64,000 nucleotides of DNA, taken from an uncultured Pelagibacteraceae bacterium (lineage in GTDB: Bacteria > Pseudomonadota > Alphaproteobacteria > Pelagibacterales > Pelagibacteraceae). The DNA lies in contig CACPMF010000004.1 in NCBI GenBank assembly GCA_902634935.1, positions 31,838 to 95,837 of the forward strand, in the 5' to 3' direction. Shown piece after piece: positions 31,790-43,406 of the stretch (position 1 is its first letter; every line of letters starts with the position of its first letter). Below the pieces are notes generated by a model, which worked only from the letters and a program-made list of their open reading frames with translations, made no database searches and was not told where the DNA came from. Position numbers and translations under genes: made by a program.

Positions 31790-33018
31790 TATATAAATTT
31801 ATCTATTTCATAAATATTATTTTTAAGAACTCTTTTACCCATTTCGTCTATTTTTTTTAATATTTTTCTTGAATGATTGTAATTAATTTTTTTTTTAATT
31901 AATTCACAAACATTATTTAAACTTTTTACTTTGCTTGCAATTTTAAGATTTAATAATAAGTCATATACCTCTTTAAAATTATGAACAAATGGCCCAAAAA
32001 TAATATAATTTTTTCCCCTTACAGGCTCTAAAGGATTTTGGCCTCCATGATTAATTAATGATCCTCCAACAAAACATAAATTAGATATTTCATAAAATTT
32101 ACGAGCTTCTCCATATGTATCAGCAATATATACATCTGTGGATTTACTTATTTTATTTCTAGACGATCTTGTAATTACATTTAATTGTTTGCTTTCTAAC
32201 AGTCTAACTATTCTATCAGTTCTATGGACATGTCTTGGAATTATAACTGTAAGCAAATTATTAATACTTTTTTTTACTTTTTTATGAGCCTCAGAAATTA
32301 AATCCTCTTCATTGTCATGAGTACTCGCGCAACAAAAAATTTTTCTATCTCTAATTATCTTTTTTACATCAGAATTTACCTTTGTTTTTTTTTCTCCAAA
32401 GTATTTTAGGTTTCCTGCAATTTTTATATTTTTTACTCCAAGTTTACTCAAATAAAGTTTTGACTTTTTATTTTGTGGAAGTGCCAAAGTAATACTACTA
32501 AAGATTTTTTTTGCAAAATTTGGAAATCTTAACCATCTTTTATAACTTTTTGATGTGATTCTTCCATTAATTAAAACTATGGGTATATTTTTTCTTTTTA
32601 GATTTTCAATCATGTTTGGCCATATTTCTGAATCTATAAAAATTGCCACTTTTGGCTTCCAAAATTCCAGAAATTTATTTGTCAAATAATTTTCATCTAT
32701 TGGAAAATACACGTGTTCGGTTTTTCTAAACTTTATTTTTTTAACAACTGATGCTGAACTTGTAGTGGTAGATGTGAGTAAAATTTTTTGGACTTTATTA
32801 TTTTTTTCTAAAATTTTAATTATAGGGATGATACTCATGATTTCACCAACACTTGCTCCATGAAACCAAATCGTTTGGTCTTTATTATATTTTTTATAAA
32901 TACAAAATTTTTCCAGAAATCTATTAAAATCCTCTTTTCCGATTATAATTCTTACAGCAAATATTATTGGTGAAAATAATAGAAAAGTTATTGCTAAAAT
33001 TTCGTAAAAAAAAAACAT
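31789..33018 (-). CDS. waaA: Kdo transferase
   Basis: WFHGASVGEIMSIIPII, IDSEIWPNMI, LINGRITSKSYKRW, GGQNPLEPV. Confidence 0.93.
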   Translation of the reverse strand: MFFFYEILAITFLLFSPIIFAVRIIIGKEDFNRFLEKFCIYKKYNKDQTIWFHGASVGEIMSIIPIIKILEKNNKVQKILLTSTTTSSASVVKKIKFRKTEHVYFPIDENYLTNKFLEFWKPKVAIFIDSEIWPNMIENLKRKNIPIVLINGRITSKSYKRWLRFPNFAKKIFSSITLALPQNKKSKLYLSKLGVKNIKIAGNLKYFGEKKTKVNSDVKKIIRDRKIFCCASTHDNEEDLISEAHKKVKKSINNLLTVIIPRHVHRTDRIVRLLESKQLNVITRSSRNKISKSTDVYIADTYGEARKFYEISNLCFVGGSLINHGGQNPLEPVRGKNYIIFGPFVHNFKEVYDLLLNLKIASKVKSLNNVCELIKKKINYNHSRKILKKIDEMGKRVLKNNIYEIDKFI

Positions 33019-34760
33019 TAGTTTTCTTTAATTTGTCGATTATAAAAATTTTGATAAATCTCAGAATGTTTCAGTAAATCATTATGTTTACCTTGATCTA
33101 TAACTTTTCCTTTATCAAGAACATAAATAATATTTGAATTTAGAATTGTTGAAAGCCTATGGGCAATTACAATAGTTGTCTTATTTGAAATTAATTTTTC
33201 CAATGCCTTTTGAATTTTTTCTTCCGTTTCAGAGTCTAATGAAGATGTTGCTTCATCTAAAAGAATAATTTTGCTATTTTTTAAAAAAGCTCTTGCAATT
33301 GAAAGTCTTTGTTTTTCACCGCCGGACAATTTAATTCCATTTTCACCAATTTTGGTCTCAAATTTATTTTCAAGTTTGTTTATAAAGTCAGTGCACATTG
33401 CCATATCTGCAGCTTTATATATTTCATCATTTGAAGCATCAGGTTTTGCATATTTAATATTATTTAAAACTGTATCGTCAAATAAAGTGGTGTTTTGATC
33501 GACAATTGAAATTTCTTTTCTAAGAGAGGAAAGTTTTACCTCTTTTATGTTTTGACCATCTAACTCAACTTTTCCAGAAATAGGATCGTATATTCTTGGT
33601 ATAAGGCTTAATAAAGTAGATTTTCCAGAACCACTATGACCAACAAGTGCTGTCATTTTGTTTCCAGCAATATTTATATTTATATCTTTAAGTACACGAT
33701 TATCTAAATTGCTTTCATAATTAAAATTTACATTACTAAAATTAATTGAGCCCTCATTTAATTTTAGCTCTCCTAAACTTTCATTAGATGAAATATTATT
33801 TTTAGTATCTATTATTGGTATAATTCTTTTGCCAGCAGATAAACCTTGAAAAATTCCCACATTAATAGTCGCTAAAGATTTTACAGGTTGGTAAGCTAAC
33901 ATCATTGCCGCGAGAAAAGAAAAAAAATTATTAATATTGAGTTGTCCATTCATAATAAGTTTTCCAGAGTAGAAGATTAAAATTGCTATCATTATACCAG
34001 TTAGTATTTCCATTATTGGAGTAGCTCTTATAAATACAGTTGCTATTTTGATAGATTTCTTCTTAAGATCATCAACAAATTTTTCAGACCTCTTATTTTC
34101 AAAATTTTCTCTTTGAAAAATTTTTATAACTTTATGATTTTTAAATAAGTCAATTAAGTATTTATTTAAGTCACCTGATTTTTCTTGCGCTTCTGTTGCA
34201 ACTTTTCCCATTCGTCTCCCAAGTTTTTTTGCTGTAATCGAAGCAATTGGGATCATTACTATAGCTATTAGTGACAATCTCCAGTTCTGTAGAAACATTA
34301 CTGTTAATAGACCAATAAGAGTTAAACCATCTTTAAAAAAGCTCAAAAATGAATTGCTCAACATTCCAGTAATTTGATTTACATCAAAATTTAAATTTGA
34401 AATATATTTTCCAGAATGTTTATTCTCTATTTGTTGAGTATCTGCTTTAATAAAGGATGAAAGCATATCAATTTGAATTTTTTTCTTAACTTCTTCAGCA
34501 ACATTTATCATTATTACTTTTGCCATATACAATGAAATTCCTTTAGTAGAAAAAGCTAAAACAATTAAAATAGGAATTACAAATATTAAAGTTTGATCCT
34601 GATTGATAAAAATTTTCTCTATTGCAGGATCTAAAAGCCAAGCAGTTGCAGATGTACTTCCTGCAACCAAGATAGAGAAAAATACAGCTAACAAAATTTT
34701 AACAATAAAAATTTTTGTATAGTCGTTGTATAATCTTTTTAAGATCTCTAAATTAGTCAT
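33018..34760 (-). CDS. msbA: MsbA-type ABC transporter (lipid A flippase)
   Basis: Six-TM N-domain; GHSGSGKSTLLSLIPRIYDP, LSGGEKQRLSIARAF, ILLDEATSSLD. Confidence 0.92.
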   Translation of the reverse strand: MTNLEILKRLYNDYTKIFIVKILLAVFFSILVAGSTSATAWLLDPAIEKIFINQDQTLIFVIPILIVLAFSTKGISLYMAKVIMINVAEEVKKKIQIDMLSSFIKADTQQIENKHSGKYISNLNFDVNQITGMLSNSFLSFFKDGLTLIGLLTVMFLQNWRLSLIAIVMIPIASITAKKLGRRMGKVATEAQEKSGDLNKYLIDLFKNHKVIKIFQRENFENKRSEKFVDDLKKKSIKIATVFIRATPIMEILTGIMIAILIFYSGKLIMNGQLNINNFFSFLAAMMLAYQPVKSLATINVGIFQGLSAGKRIIPIIDTKNNISSNESLGELKLNEGSINFSNVNFNYESNLDNRVLKDININIAGNKMTALVGHSGSGKSTLLSLIPRIYDPISGKVELDGQNIKEVKLSSLRKEISIVDQNTTLFDDTVLNNIKYAKPDASNDEIYKAADMAMCTDFINKLENKFETKIGENGIKLSGGEKQRLSIARAFLKNSKIILLDEATSSLDSETEEKIQKALEKLISNKTTIVIAHRLSTILNSNIIYVLDKGKVIDQGKHNDLLKHSEIYQNFYNRQIKEN

Positions 34761-34763
34761 GAA

Positions 34764-35630
34764 TTATAAAAGTTTCCCAATTAAAATATTTATAAATATT
34801 AACAAACCTAAAAAATTATTACTTTTAAATTTAAACAAACAGTCTAATGGTTCTTTTACATTAAGTTTGTATATTTGAAAAAAAATCAAATGCCCAATAG
34901 GTAAAAATAAAAATAAAAAATAAAAATAATTAAAGTTCATTAAAAGGCCTACTAAGATTAGAGCTCCAATAAAGATCAAATAACAAAAAGAAATAAATTT
35001 CTTTGGATCATTTTTAAATTTAATTGAAGTAGATTTAACTCCTATAATTTCATCATCTTTTATATCTTGGTATCCATAAATAGTGTCGTATCCCAGTGTC
35101 CAAAATATGGCTCCAAAATAGAAAATAATTGGAAGCATTGAGATTTCGTTAGTGACAGAGATCCATGCCAATACAAGACCATAATTGAAGGTAATTCCAA
35201 GAAACAATTGTGGCCAATATGTAAATCTTTTCATTAGAGGATAAGAGAATGCAAGTGGCATCGATAGCAGTGCCATCCAAATTGTAAAAAAATTAAAATT
35301 AATTAAAACCATAAAAGCAATCCCACACAGTATGAATGAGTAAAAACTTGCTAGTTTTACAGATACTTTACCTGAAGCAATGGGTCTATTTTTTGTTCTT
35401 TCAACAAGTTTATCAAAATTTTTATCCGTTATATCATTTACTATACAGCCAGCCGATCTCATTAACACAGCCCCAAGAAAGAAAAGCAGGATATAAAAAA
35501 AATATGTTTCAAGTTCACTATTAAACTCATAGGCAATTGTAAGACCCCAAATACAAGGCCAAAAGAGAAGCATATAACCTATCGGTTTATTCAATCTTGT
35601 AAGTTCAATAAATAATTTAACGTTTAACAT
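34764..35630 (-). CDS. ubiA: 4-hydroxybenzoate polyprenyltransferase
   Basis: RLNKPIGYMLLFWPCIWGL, DITDKNFDKLVERTKNRPIASG, YQDIKDDEIIGVKST. Confidence 0.94.
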   Translation of the reverse strand: MLNVKLFIELTRLNKPIGYMLLFWPCIWGLTIAYEFNSELETYFFYILLFFLGAVLMRSAGCIVNDITDKNFDKLVERTKNRPIASGKVSVKLASFYSFILCGIAFMVLINFNFFTIWMALLSMPLAFSYPLMKRFTYWPQLFLGITFNYGLVLAWISVTNEISMLPIIFYFGAIFWTLGYDTIYGYQDIKDDEIIGVKSTSIKFKNDPKKFISFCYLIFIGALILVGLLMNFNYFYFLFLFLPIGHLIFFQIYKLNVKEPLDCLFKFKSNNFLGLLIFINILIGKLL

Positions 35631-35680
35631 TAATTTACTTGTAAATAACAAAGGCTAGTTTCATAATCAATTCGATTCGA

Positions 35681-36085
35681 ATGAATATAGATTATACAGT
35701 TACAGCTTTAATGTTTCCTGCAATTCCTCTTTTAATGGGGGTTTACAGTAACAGATTTCATACTTTAAGCAGGTTGATTAGAGAACTTCATGACGAACAT
35801 GTATATGAAAAACATATTCCCGCAGAATGGAAAAAACAATTTATTAACTTGAGTAGAAGAATTTCAATTTTAAGGTGGACTATAATGTTTGCTGCCTTTG
35901 GATTTTTATTTAATATGCTTACAGTTTTTGCTCTTTATTTAAATGAATTATTCTTAGCGAGAGTAATTTTTGGTTCGTGCTGTTTATCAATGATCATATC
36001 AATTATTTTCTTTATAAGAGAAATTCAAATATCCACAAATGCACTCAATTTACACATGTCTGACATGGATGTAAAAATAGATTAA
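35681..36085 (+). CDS. DUF2721-like membrane protein
   Basis: ALMFPAIPLLMGVYSNRFHTLSRLIRELHDE with C-terminal TM segments. Confidence 0.7.
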   Translation: MNIDYTVTALMFPAIPLLMGVYSNRFHTLSRLIRELHDEHVYEKHIPAEWKKQFINLSRRISILRWTIMFAAFGFLFNMLTVFALYLNELFLARVIFGSCCLSMIISIIFFIREIQISTNALNLHMSDMDVKID

Positions 36086-37056
36086 TTTGGTAAAATTATT
36101 GCAGGACCAAGTAATTTTCTTCCCTCAAGATCTTCATGAGCTTTTCTAACTTCATCTAAAGAATACTTTTTTGAAATTTCAACTTTAAATTTACCTTTAG
36201 ATATTGCTTCAAAAACTTTTTCAGCTGCTTCTTCAAGCTCTTTTCTTATGATCGTGTAGTGAGCGATTGAAGGTCTAGTAAAAAAAAGACCTTTTGCATT
36301 TATATGCTTTTTTATATCTAATGTATGAACGTAACCAGATGCATTTCCAAAAGCAACCATCATGCCTCTTACTTTTAAAACTTCTATTGAACCGTCAAAT
36401 GTTTTTGCTCCTACTCCATCATAAACTACATCAAGTCCGTTTTTTCCTACAATTTTTTCAACTTCCTCAACAAAGCTTTTCTCATTATAGTTTATAACAT
36501 GATGGCATCCATTCTTTTTCGCTATTTCTATTTTTTCATCTGAACCGACTGTTCCTATTATTTCAGCACCAAGTGCATTAGCCCACGGGCAGAAAATCTG
36601 ACCAAGTGCGCCTGCAGCTGCATGGTATAAAATTTTATCTCCTTTTTTAACTTGATAAGTTCTGTGCAATAAATATTCGGCTGTTATACCTTTTAAAGTA
36701 ATACATGATGCAACTTCATCAGAAATATTATCTGGAACCTTTACTAACTTGTCTTCAGGTATTATTTGTTTTTCAGAATAAGTTCCAATTGGCATGGAAG
36801 CACGAGTTACTCTATCTCCAACTTTAAATAATTTAACTTCAGAACCTACTTCTTCAATAATACTACAAGCTTCAAGTCCAATACCACTTGGCAGTGGGAT
36901 GGGATAAAGACCTGAACGGTGGTATGTATCAATATAATTTATACCTATAGATAAATTTTTAACTAGCACTTCATTCTGGCCAGGTTTTCCAATATCAACG
37001 TTCTTTATTTCCAATACCTCAGGTCCACCAAATTCTTTTATTTCAATTTTTTTCAT
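36082..37056 (-). CDS. quinone oxidoreductase (MDR family)
   Basis: GPEVLEIKNVDIGKPGQNEVLVKNLSIGINYIDTYHRSGLYP; YHAAAGALGQIFCPWANALGAEIIGTV. Confidence 0.93.
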   Translation of the reverse strand: MKKIEIKEFGGPEVLEIKNVDIGKPGQNEVLVKNLSIGINYIDTYHRSGLYPIPLPSGIGLEACSIIEEVGSEVKLFKVGDRVTRASMPIGTYSEKQIIPEDKLVKVPDNISDEVASCITLKGITAEYLLHRTYQVKKGDKILYHAAAGALGQIFCPWANALGAEIIGTVGSDEKIEIAKKNGCHHVINYNEKSFVEEVEKIVGKNGLDVVYDGVGAKTFDGSIEVLKVRGMMVAFGNASGYVHTLDIKKHINAKGLFFTRPSIAHYTIIRKELEEAAEKVFEAISKGKFKVEISKKYSLDEVRKAHEDLEGRKLLGPAIILPN

Positions 37057-37892
37057 TGTTTTACAAAATTTCCATTATGGTAATCGTCAATAGCTTGAAG
37101 TATTTCCTGTTTTGTATTCATTACAAATGGTCCACCTCTTGCAATTTGTTCACCAATTGGTTTTCCAGATATTAATAAAAATTTAGCCTTAGTCAAAGCA
37201 GTTACTTTTAATATTTCACCATTAGTTAAAAGTATCAAAGTAGAGTCTTTAACTTTATCATGTTTTTTTTCTCCGATTTTTATTTCACCCTCAATTAAAT
37301 AAATAAAGCTATTGTGAGAGGAGGGTATCTCAAAATTAAATTCCTTATCTTCTTTAAGTTCAACATCAAAATAAACAGGTTCAACATTATGCTTTTTAAT
37401 TGGTCCTTCTGCTTTTTGAAATTTTCCAGCAATAACTTTTATTTGCTTATCACTATCTTTATGTACACTCATTTTGTCAGCATCAATATAATGATATTCA
37501 GGTTTATCCATTTTCATACTCGCTGGCATGTTTATCCATAATTGAAAACCATGAAGTTTACCCTCTTTCATTGCTGGCATTTCTGAATGAATAATACCAC
37601 TTCCTGTTTTCATCCACTGAACATCTCCTGCTGTCATTCTACCTTGTCCACCAGTACTATCTTTATGTTCAAAATCTCCCGCTAACATATAAGTTACTGT
37701 TTCTATACCTCTATGAGGATGGGGCGGAAAACCTGCAATATAATCTTCACTATTTTCTGATCCAAACTCATCCAACATTAAAAATGGATCAAAATAATTT
37801 GGCTCAACTCCAATACTTCTTTTTAATTTTACACCAGCACCATCTGATGCTGATATGGGTTCAATAATTTTTTCAACTTCTATTGATTTCAT
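37053..37892 (-). CDS. pirin family protein
   Basis: FPPHPHRGIETVTYMLAGDFEHKDS, GDVQWMKTGSGIIHSEMP. Confidence 0.94.
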   Translation of the reverse strand: MKSIEVEKIIEPISASDGAGVKLKRSIGVEPNYFDPFLMLDEFGSENSEDYIAGFPPHPHRGIETVTYMLAGDFEHKDSTGGQGRMTAGDVQWMKTGSGIIHSEMPAMKEGKLHGFQLWINMPASMKMDKPEYHYIDADKMSVHKDSDKQIKVIAGKFQKAEGPIKKHNVEPVYFDVELKEDKEFNFEIPSSHNSFIYLIEGEIKIGEKKHDKVKDSTLILLTNGEILKVTALTKAKFLLISGKPIGEQIARGGPFVMNTKQEILQAIDDYHNGNFVKQ

Positions 37893-37912
37893 TCGATCGA
37901 TATATACTTTAA

Positions 37913-38575
37913 CTATATAATTTCAAGTAACTCACTTAAATCGTGAATTTCATCTAATGGTTGATAGTCAAGATTATCAAATATATTTTTATTCCTGTTT
38001 ACCCAAACAGAATTATATCCATAATTTCCACCCCCAGAAACATCCCATGTATTCGCACTTAAAAATAAAATTTCGTACTTTTTAATGTTGTATTTATTTA
38101 CAGGTAATTCATAAACTTTTGAGTCTGGTTTAAAAATTCCCACTTCTTCAATTGAAAAAATATCATCAAATATATTTTCTAAGTTATTATTTTTGACCAG
38201 ATTTCCCAACAAGCTAGGAGTACCGTTGGAAAGAATTGCTAACTTAAAATCTTTCTTTTTCAACTTATTTAAAGTTTCTTTAACTTCAGAAAAAGGTGAG
38301 AGCACTTTGTACAAATCTAATAAATCATTTCTCATGGAGTTATCAATTTTAAAAAATTTCATCGATTTGTCTAAACTGTCTTCAGTAATTTTCCAAAAAT
38401 CTTTATGTCTATTCATTAAACTCCTTAACCAAGTATATTCTAATTGTGTGGTTCTCCAATAATTTGCGAAATCTTCCCACTTATCACCTATTTTTCCTTT
38501 ACATTTTTCTGCAGCAGAATTGACGTCAAATAAAGTTCCATAAGCATCAAATATTATTGCTTTAATATTTTTCAT
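37913..38575 (-). CDS. haloacid dehalogenase type II
   Basis: IIFDAYGTLFDVNSA, LAILSNGTPSLL, SANTWDVSGGGNYGYNSVWVNR. Confidence 0.9.
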   Translation of the reverse strand: MKNIKAIIFDAYGTLFDVNSAAEKCKGKIGDKWEDFANYWRTTQLEYTWLRSLMNRHKDFWKITEDSLDKSMKFFKIDNSMRNDLLDLYKVLSPFSEVKETLNKLKKKDFKLAILSNGTPSLLGNLVKNNNLENIFDDIFSIEEVGIFKPDSKVYELPVNKYNIKKYEILFLSANTWDVSGGGNYGYNSVWVNRNKNIFDNLDYQPLDEIHDLSELLEII

Positions 38576-38592
38576 AATTTAATTTAAATTTA

Positions 38593-39291
38593 ATGAGCAA
38601 TATTAGGTTATTTTACCCAGAAAGTTTATCAATTAATTTAGAAGGAAAATTGAATAAAGCACAATCTCATTATTTAACTAAAGTGATGAGAATTCCTATA
38701 GGTGGTAATTTTTCTTTATTTAATAAGTTTGGTGAATGGCAAACAATAATTAAAAAAATTTCAAAAAATGATTTAAATTTTAAAGTTACTAAGCAACTTA
38801 GACATGAAGAAAATGAAACTGATCTTTGGTTAGCTTTTTCTCCTATTAGATCAAATTTTTTTAATTTCATGATTCAAAAAGCAACAGAATTAGGTGTAAC
38901 AAAATTCATTCCAGTAATTACAGAAAGGACTGTTGTAAGAAACATAAATTATGAAAGACTAATAAAAATTGTTACAGAAGCTTCAGAACAAAGTAACAGA
39001 TTAAGTATTCCTGAGATAGATAAAATACAAAAATTAGATGAGTTTATTGAAAATAATAAAGATTTAAATCTTATATTTGGAGATTTAAATTCAGATAATA
39101 AAAAATTAAAAATAAATAACAAAAAACTTTTATGTATTTTAATTGGCCCCGAAGGTGATTACACTGAGGTCGAGAGAGAAAAGATTCTTAAATATAGTGG
39201 AACACAATCAATAAAATTGGGTCATAACATTCTTCGAACTGAAACTGCAGTTATATCCGCTTTATCTGTGATCAATTTTCTAAAAAATTGA
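38593..39291 (+). CDS. rsmE: 16S rRNA (uracil1498-N3)-methyltransferase
   Basis: SHYLTKVMRIPIG, LIGPEGDYTEVE, LGHNILRTETAVISAL. Confidence 0.93.
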   Translation: MSNIRLFYPESLSINLEGKLNKAQSHYLTKVMRIPIGGNFSLFNKFGEWQTIIKKISKNDLNFKVTKQLRHEENETDLWLAFSPIRSNFFNFMIQKATELGVTKFIPVITERTVVRNINYERLIKIVTEASEQSNRLSIPEIDKIQKLDEFIENNKDLNLIFGDLNSDNKKLKINNKKLLCILIGPEGDYTEVEREKILKYSGTQSIKLGHNILRTETAVISALSVINFLKN

Positions 39292-39350
39292 TAAATTGTC
39301 GCGAAATCTCTAGTGTTTTTTTATATTTTTGGCTTTATAAACTTTTGAAA

Positions 39351-40163
39351 ATGAAAAAATTCATAACAACTTTATTAACCTCATTGATTTCATTACCTGC
39401 TTTTGCCAATCAACCGGAGAAGTGGCAATTGAGTTTTCAAGAGCCTGCATCTCAGACAATGAGAGATATTGTGTGGTTCCACGACTATATGTTGCTTCCA
39501 ATTATTGTTGCAATAAGTGCGTTTGTGTTGTTTCTGATGTTATATGTGATGGTGAGATTTAGAGAGTCTAGAAATCCTAATCCGTCAAAAAGAACTCATA
39601 ATGTTGCAGTGGAAATAATTTGGACATTGGTTCCATGTTTAATTCTAATAGTGATGGCTGTTCCATCATTTAAGGTTTTGTATTCTCAAGATACAATTCC
39701 AAAAGCGGATGTAACTATTAAAGCAATTGGATATCAGTGGTACTGGGGCTATGAATATCCGGATGAAAATATAATTTTTGACTCATACATGATTGAAGAA
39801 GAGGATTTAAAAGAGGGTCAACCAAGACTACTAGCAGTTGATAACGTTGTAGTGGTGCCAGTAAATAAAGTTGTAAAAGTGTTAATAACAGCAAATGATG
39901 TATTGCATGCATGGGCATTACCTTCATTTGGAGTTAAAAGAGACGCAATGCCAGGAAGAATTAATGAAACATGGTTTAAAGCAGAAAAAGTTGGAACATA
40001 CTATGGTCAATGTTCAGAATTATGCGGAATAAAGCACGCATTTATGCCAATTGAAGTAAGAGTAGTTTCTGATGAGGACTATCAAGCGTGGTTGTCAGAT
40101 GCGAAAATAAAGTTTGCAAAAGACGAAAGTTTAATTAATAAAAATTTAATAGCGAGTAATTAA
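39351..40163 (+). CDS. coxB: cytochrome c oxidase subunit II
   Basis: Two TM helices; CuA motif YYGQCSELCGIKHAFMPIEV. Confidence 0.96.
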   Translation: MKKFITTLLTSLISLPAFANQPEKWQLSFQEPASQTMRDIVWFHDYMLLPIIVAISAFVLFLMLYVMVRFRESRNPNPSKRTHNVAVEIIWTLVPCLILIVMAVPSFKVLYSQDTIPKADVTIKAIGYQWYWGYEYPDENIIFDSYMIEEEDLKEGQPRLLAVDNVVVVPVNKVVKVLITANDVLHAWALPSFGVKRDAMPGRINETWFKAEKVGTYYGQCSELCGIKHAFMPIEVRVVSDEDYQAWLSDAKIKFAKDESLINKNLIASN

Positions 40164-41801
<1,638 letters not shown>

Positions 41802-41828
41802 ATTCTAGTAAAAATATATAATATTAAA

Positions 41829-42737
41829 ATGCAGTCTACTATCTTAAGAGAAAAAAGATCTAATACAGATATTGGAATTATCTCAGAGCTAATAAAGCTC
41901 ATGAAGCCAAGAGTAATGTCTTTAGTAATATTTACTTGTGCAGTTGGTTTGCTAACAGCTCCAAATTCCATACCTTTCACTCAGGCAGCTATTGGTATTC
42001 TCATAGTGGCCATTGGGGCAGGTGCAGCAGGTGCATTGAACATGTGGTACGAGGCTGATCTTGATAAATTAATGACTAGGACATGTTTAAGACCAATTCC
42101 ACGAGGCAAACTTAATAGAGCTCAGGCTTTATACTTTGGAACAACATTATCTATTATTTCTGTCTTTAGCTTATATTATTTTACTAATGCTATTTCAGCT
42201 TTCTTACTGTTTTTTACAATTTTCTTTTATTTGTTTATTTATACAATTTGGTTAAAGAGAAGAACTCCCCAAAATATAGTAATTGGAGGAGCAGCAGGTG
42301 CATTACCACCTGTTATTGGATGGACCATAGCAACAAACTCTTTATCAATTGAACCTTTAGTTTTTTTTCTAATAATTTTTGTTTGGACACCATCTCATTT
42401 TTGGGCCCTAAGCCTTTATAAGGCTAAAGACTACAAAAAGGCAAAAATTCCAATGTTGCCAATTACTAATGGAATTGAAAACACAAAAAAGAATATATTT
42501 ATATATTCATTGCTAATGTTACCAACAGTGGTTTTTCCATATGCGATTGGATTTACATCAGAATTATTTCTTACATTTGGATTGACCTTGACTATTTATT
42601 ATAATTATCTTTGCTTTAAACTTTATAATTATAAAAAAAATAAATTTGAGATCAAAATTGCAAAACAAATTTTTGCTTACTCAATATTTTACTTATTTTT
42701 AATTTTTGTGTTATTTTTAATAGATAAACTTATTTAA
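41829..42737 (+). CDS. ctaB: protoheme IX farnesyltransferase
   Basis: NMWYEADLDKLMTRTCLRPIPRG; VFVWTPSHFWAL-type motif. Confidence 0.95.
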   Translation: MQSTILREKRSNTDIGIISELIKLMKPRVMSLVIFTCAVGLLTAPNSIPFTQAAIGILIVAIGAGAAGALNMWYEADLDKLMTRTCLRPIPRGKLNRAQALYFGTTLSIISVFSLYYFTNAISAFLLFFTIFFYLFIYTIWLKRRTPQNIVIGGAAGALPPVIGWTIATNSLSIEPLVFFLIIFVWTPSHFWALSLYKAKDYKKAKIPMLPITNGIENTKKNIFIYSLLMLPTVVFPYAIGFTSELFLTFGLTLTIYYNYLCFKLYNYKKNKFEIKIAKQIFAYSIFYLFLIFVLFLIDKLI

Positions 42738-42859
42738 TGATAAGAGACGAAAAAACAAAAAAGAAAAATTTATGGACCGCGCTAGGTCTTGTAATTTTTA
42801 TAGTGATATTATTTGTTTTTACTTTATATAACGTAGGTGTCTTTGAGAGATCAATATGA
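42737..42859 (+). CDS. CoxF-like single-TM small protein, 40 aa
   Basis: MIRDEKTKKKNLWTALGLVIFIVILFVFTLYNVGVFERSI; overlaps ctaB and ctaG; syntenic position of CoxF in alphaproteobacterial cox operons. Confidence 0.7.
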   Translation: MIRDEKTKKKNLWTALGLVIFIVILFVFTLYNVGVFERSI

Positions 42860-43404
42860 TAAAAAAAAATACATTAACACCTCTTTTGTTAGCTGGAATA
42901 TTTGTTTTTATGTTAGGATTATCATTTGCTGCAGTACCACTTTATGATTTGTTTTGTAGGGTAACAGGATTTGGAGGCACTACCCAAATCTCTAAAGAGG
43001 CACCAAAGATAGTATTAGATAAAATAGTAAATGTAAGGCTTGATACAAACGTGAATTCCCAGTTAGATTGGGATTTTGCAGTTAATGAAAAAACTTTGGA
43101 TGTAAAACCAGGCAAAGTTTATAAAATCAAATTTAATGTCGAAAATTTGGGTGATCAACCTTCGTCCGCAGTTGCAAGCTACAATGTTTCCCCTTCGTCC
43201 TTTGGTCAGTATTTTAATAAATTAGGCTGTTTTTGTTTTGAAAAACAGACACTTAAACCTGGAGAAAAGGCATCCTATGATTTAGTATTTTATCTAGACC
43301 CTGAATTAGTAAACGACCCAAAAACTAAAAATATAGAGGATGTTACTATGTCCTATACTTTTTTCTCCTCTGACTACTATAAATTTGAGAAAAACGAGAG
43401 TTAA
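42856..43404 (+). CDS. ctaG: cytochrome c oxidase assembly protein CtaG/Cox11
   Basis: AAVPLYDLFCRVTGFGGTTQ; CFCFEKQTLKPGE. Confidence 0.96.
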   Translation: MIKKNTLTPLLLAGIFVFMLGLSFAAVPLYDLFCRVTGFGGTTQISKEAPKIVLDKIVNVRLDTNVNSQLDWDFAVNEKTLDVKPGKVYKIKFNVENLGDQPSSAVASYNVSPSSFGQYFNKLGCFCFEKQTLKPGEKASYDLVFYLDPELVNDPKTKNIEDVTMSYTFFSSDYYKFEKNES

Positions 43405-43406
43405 AA

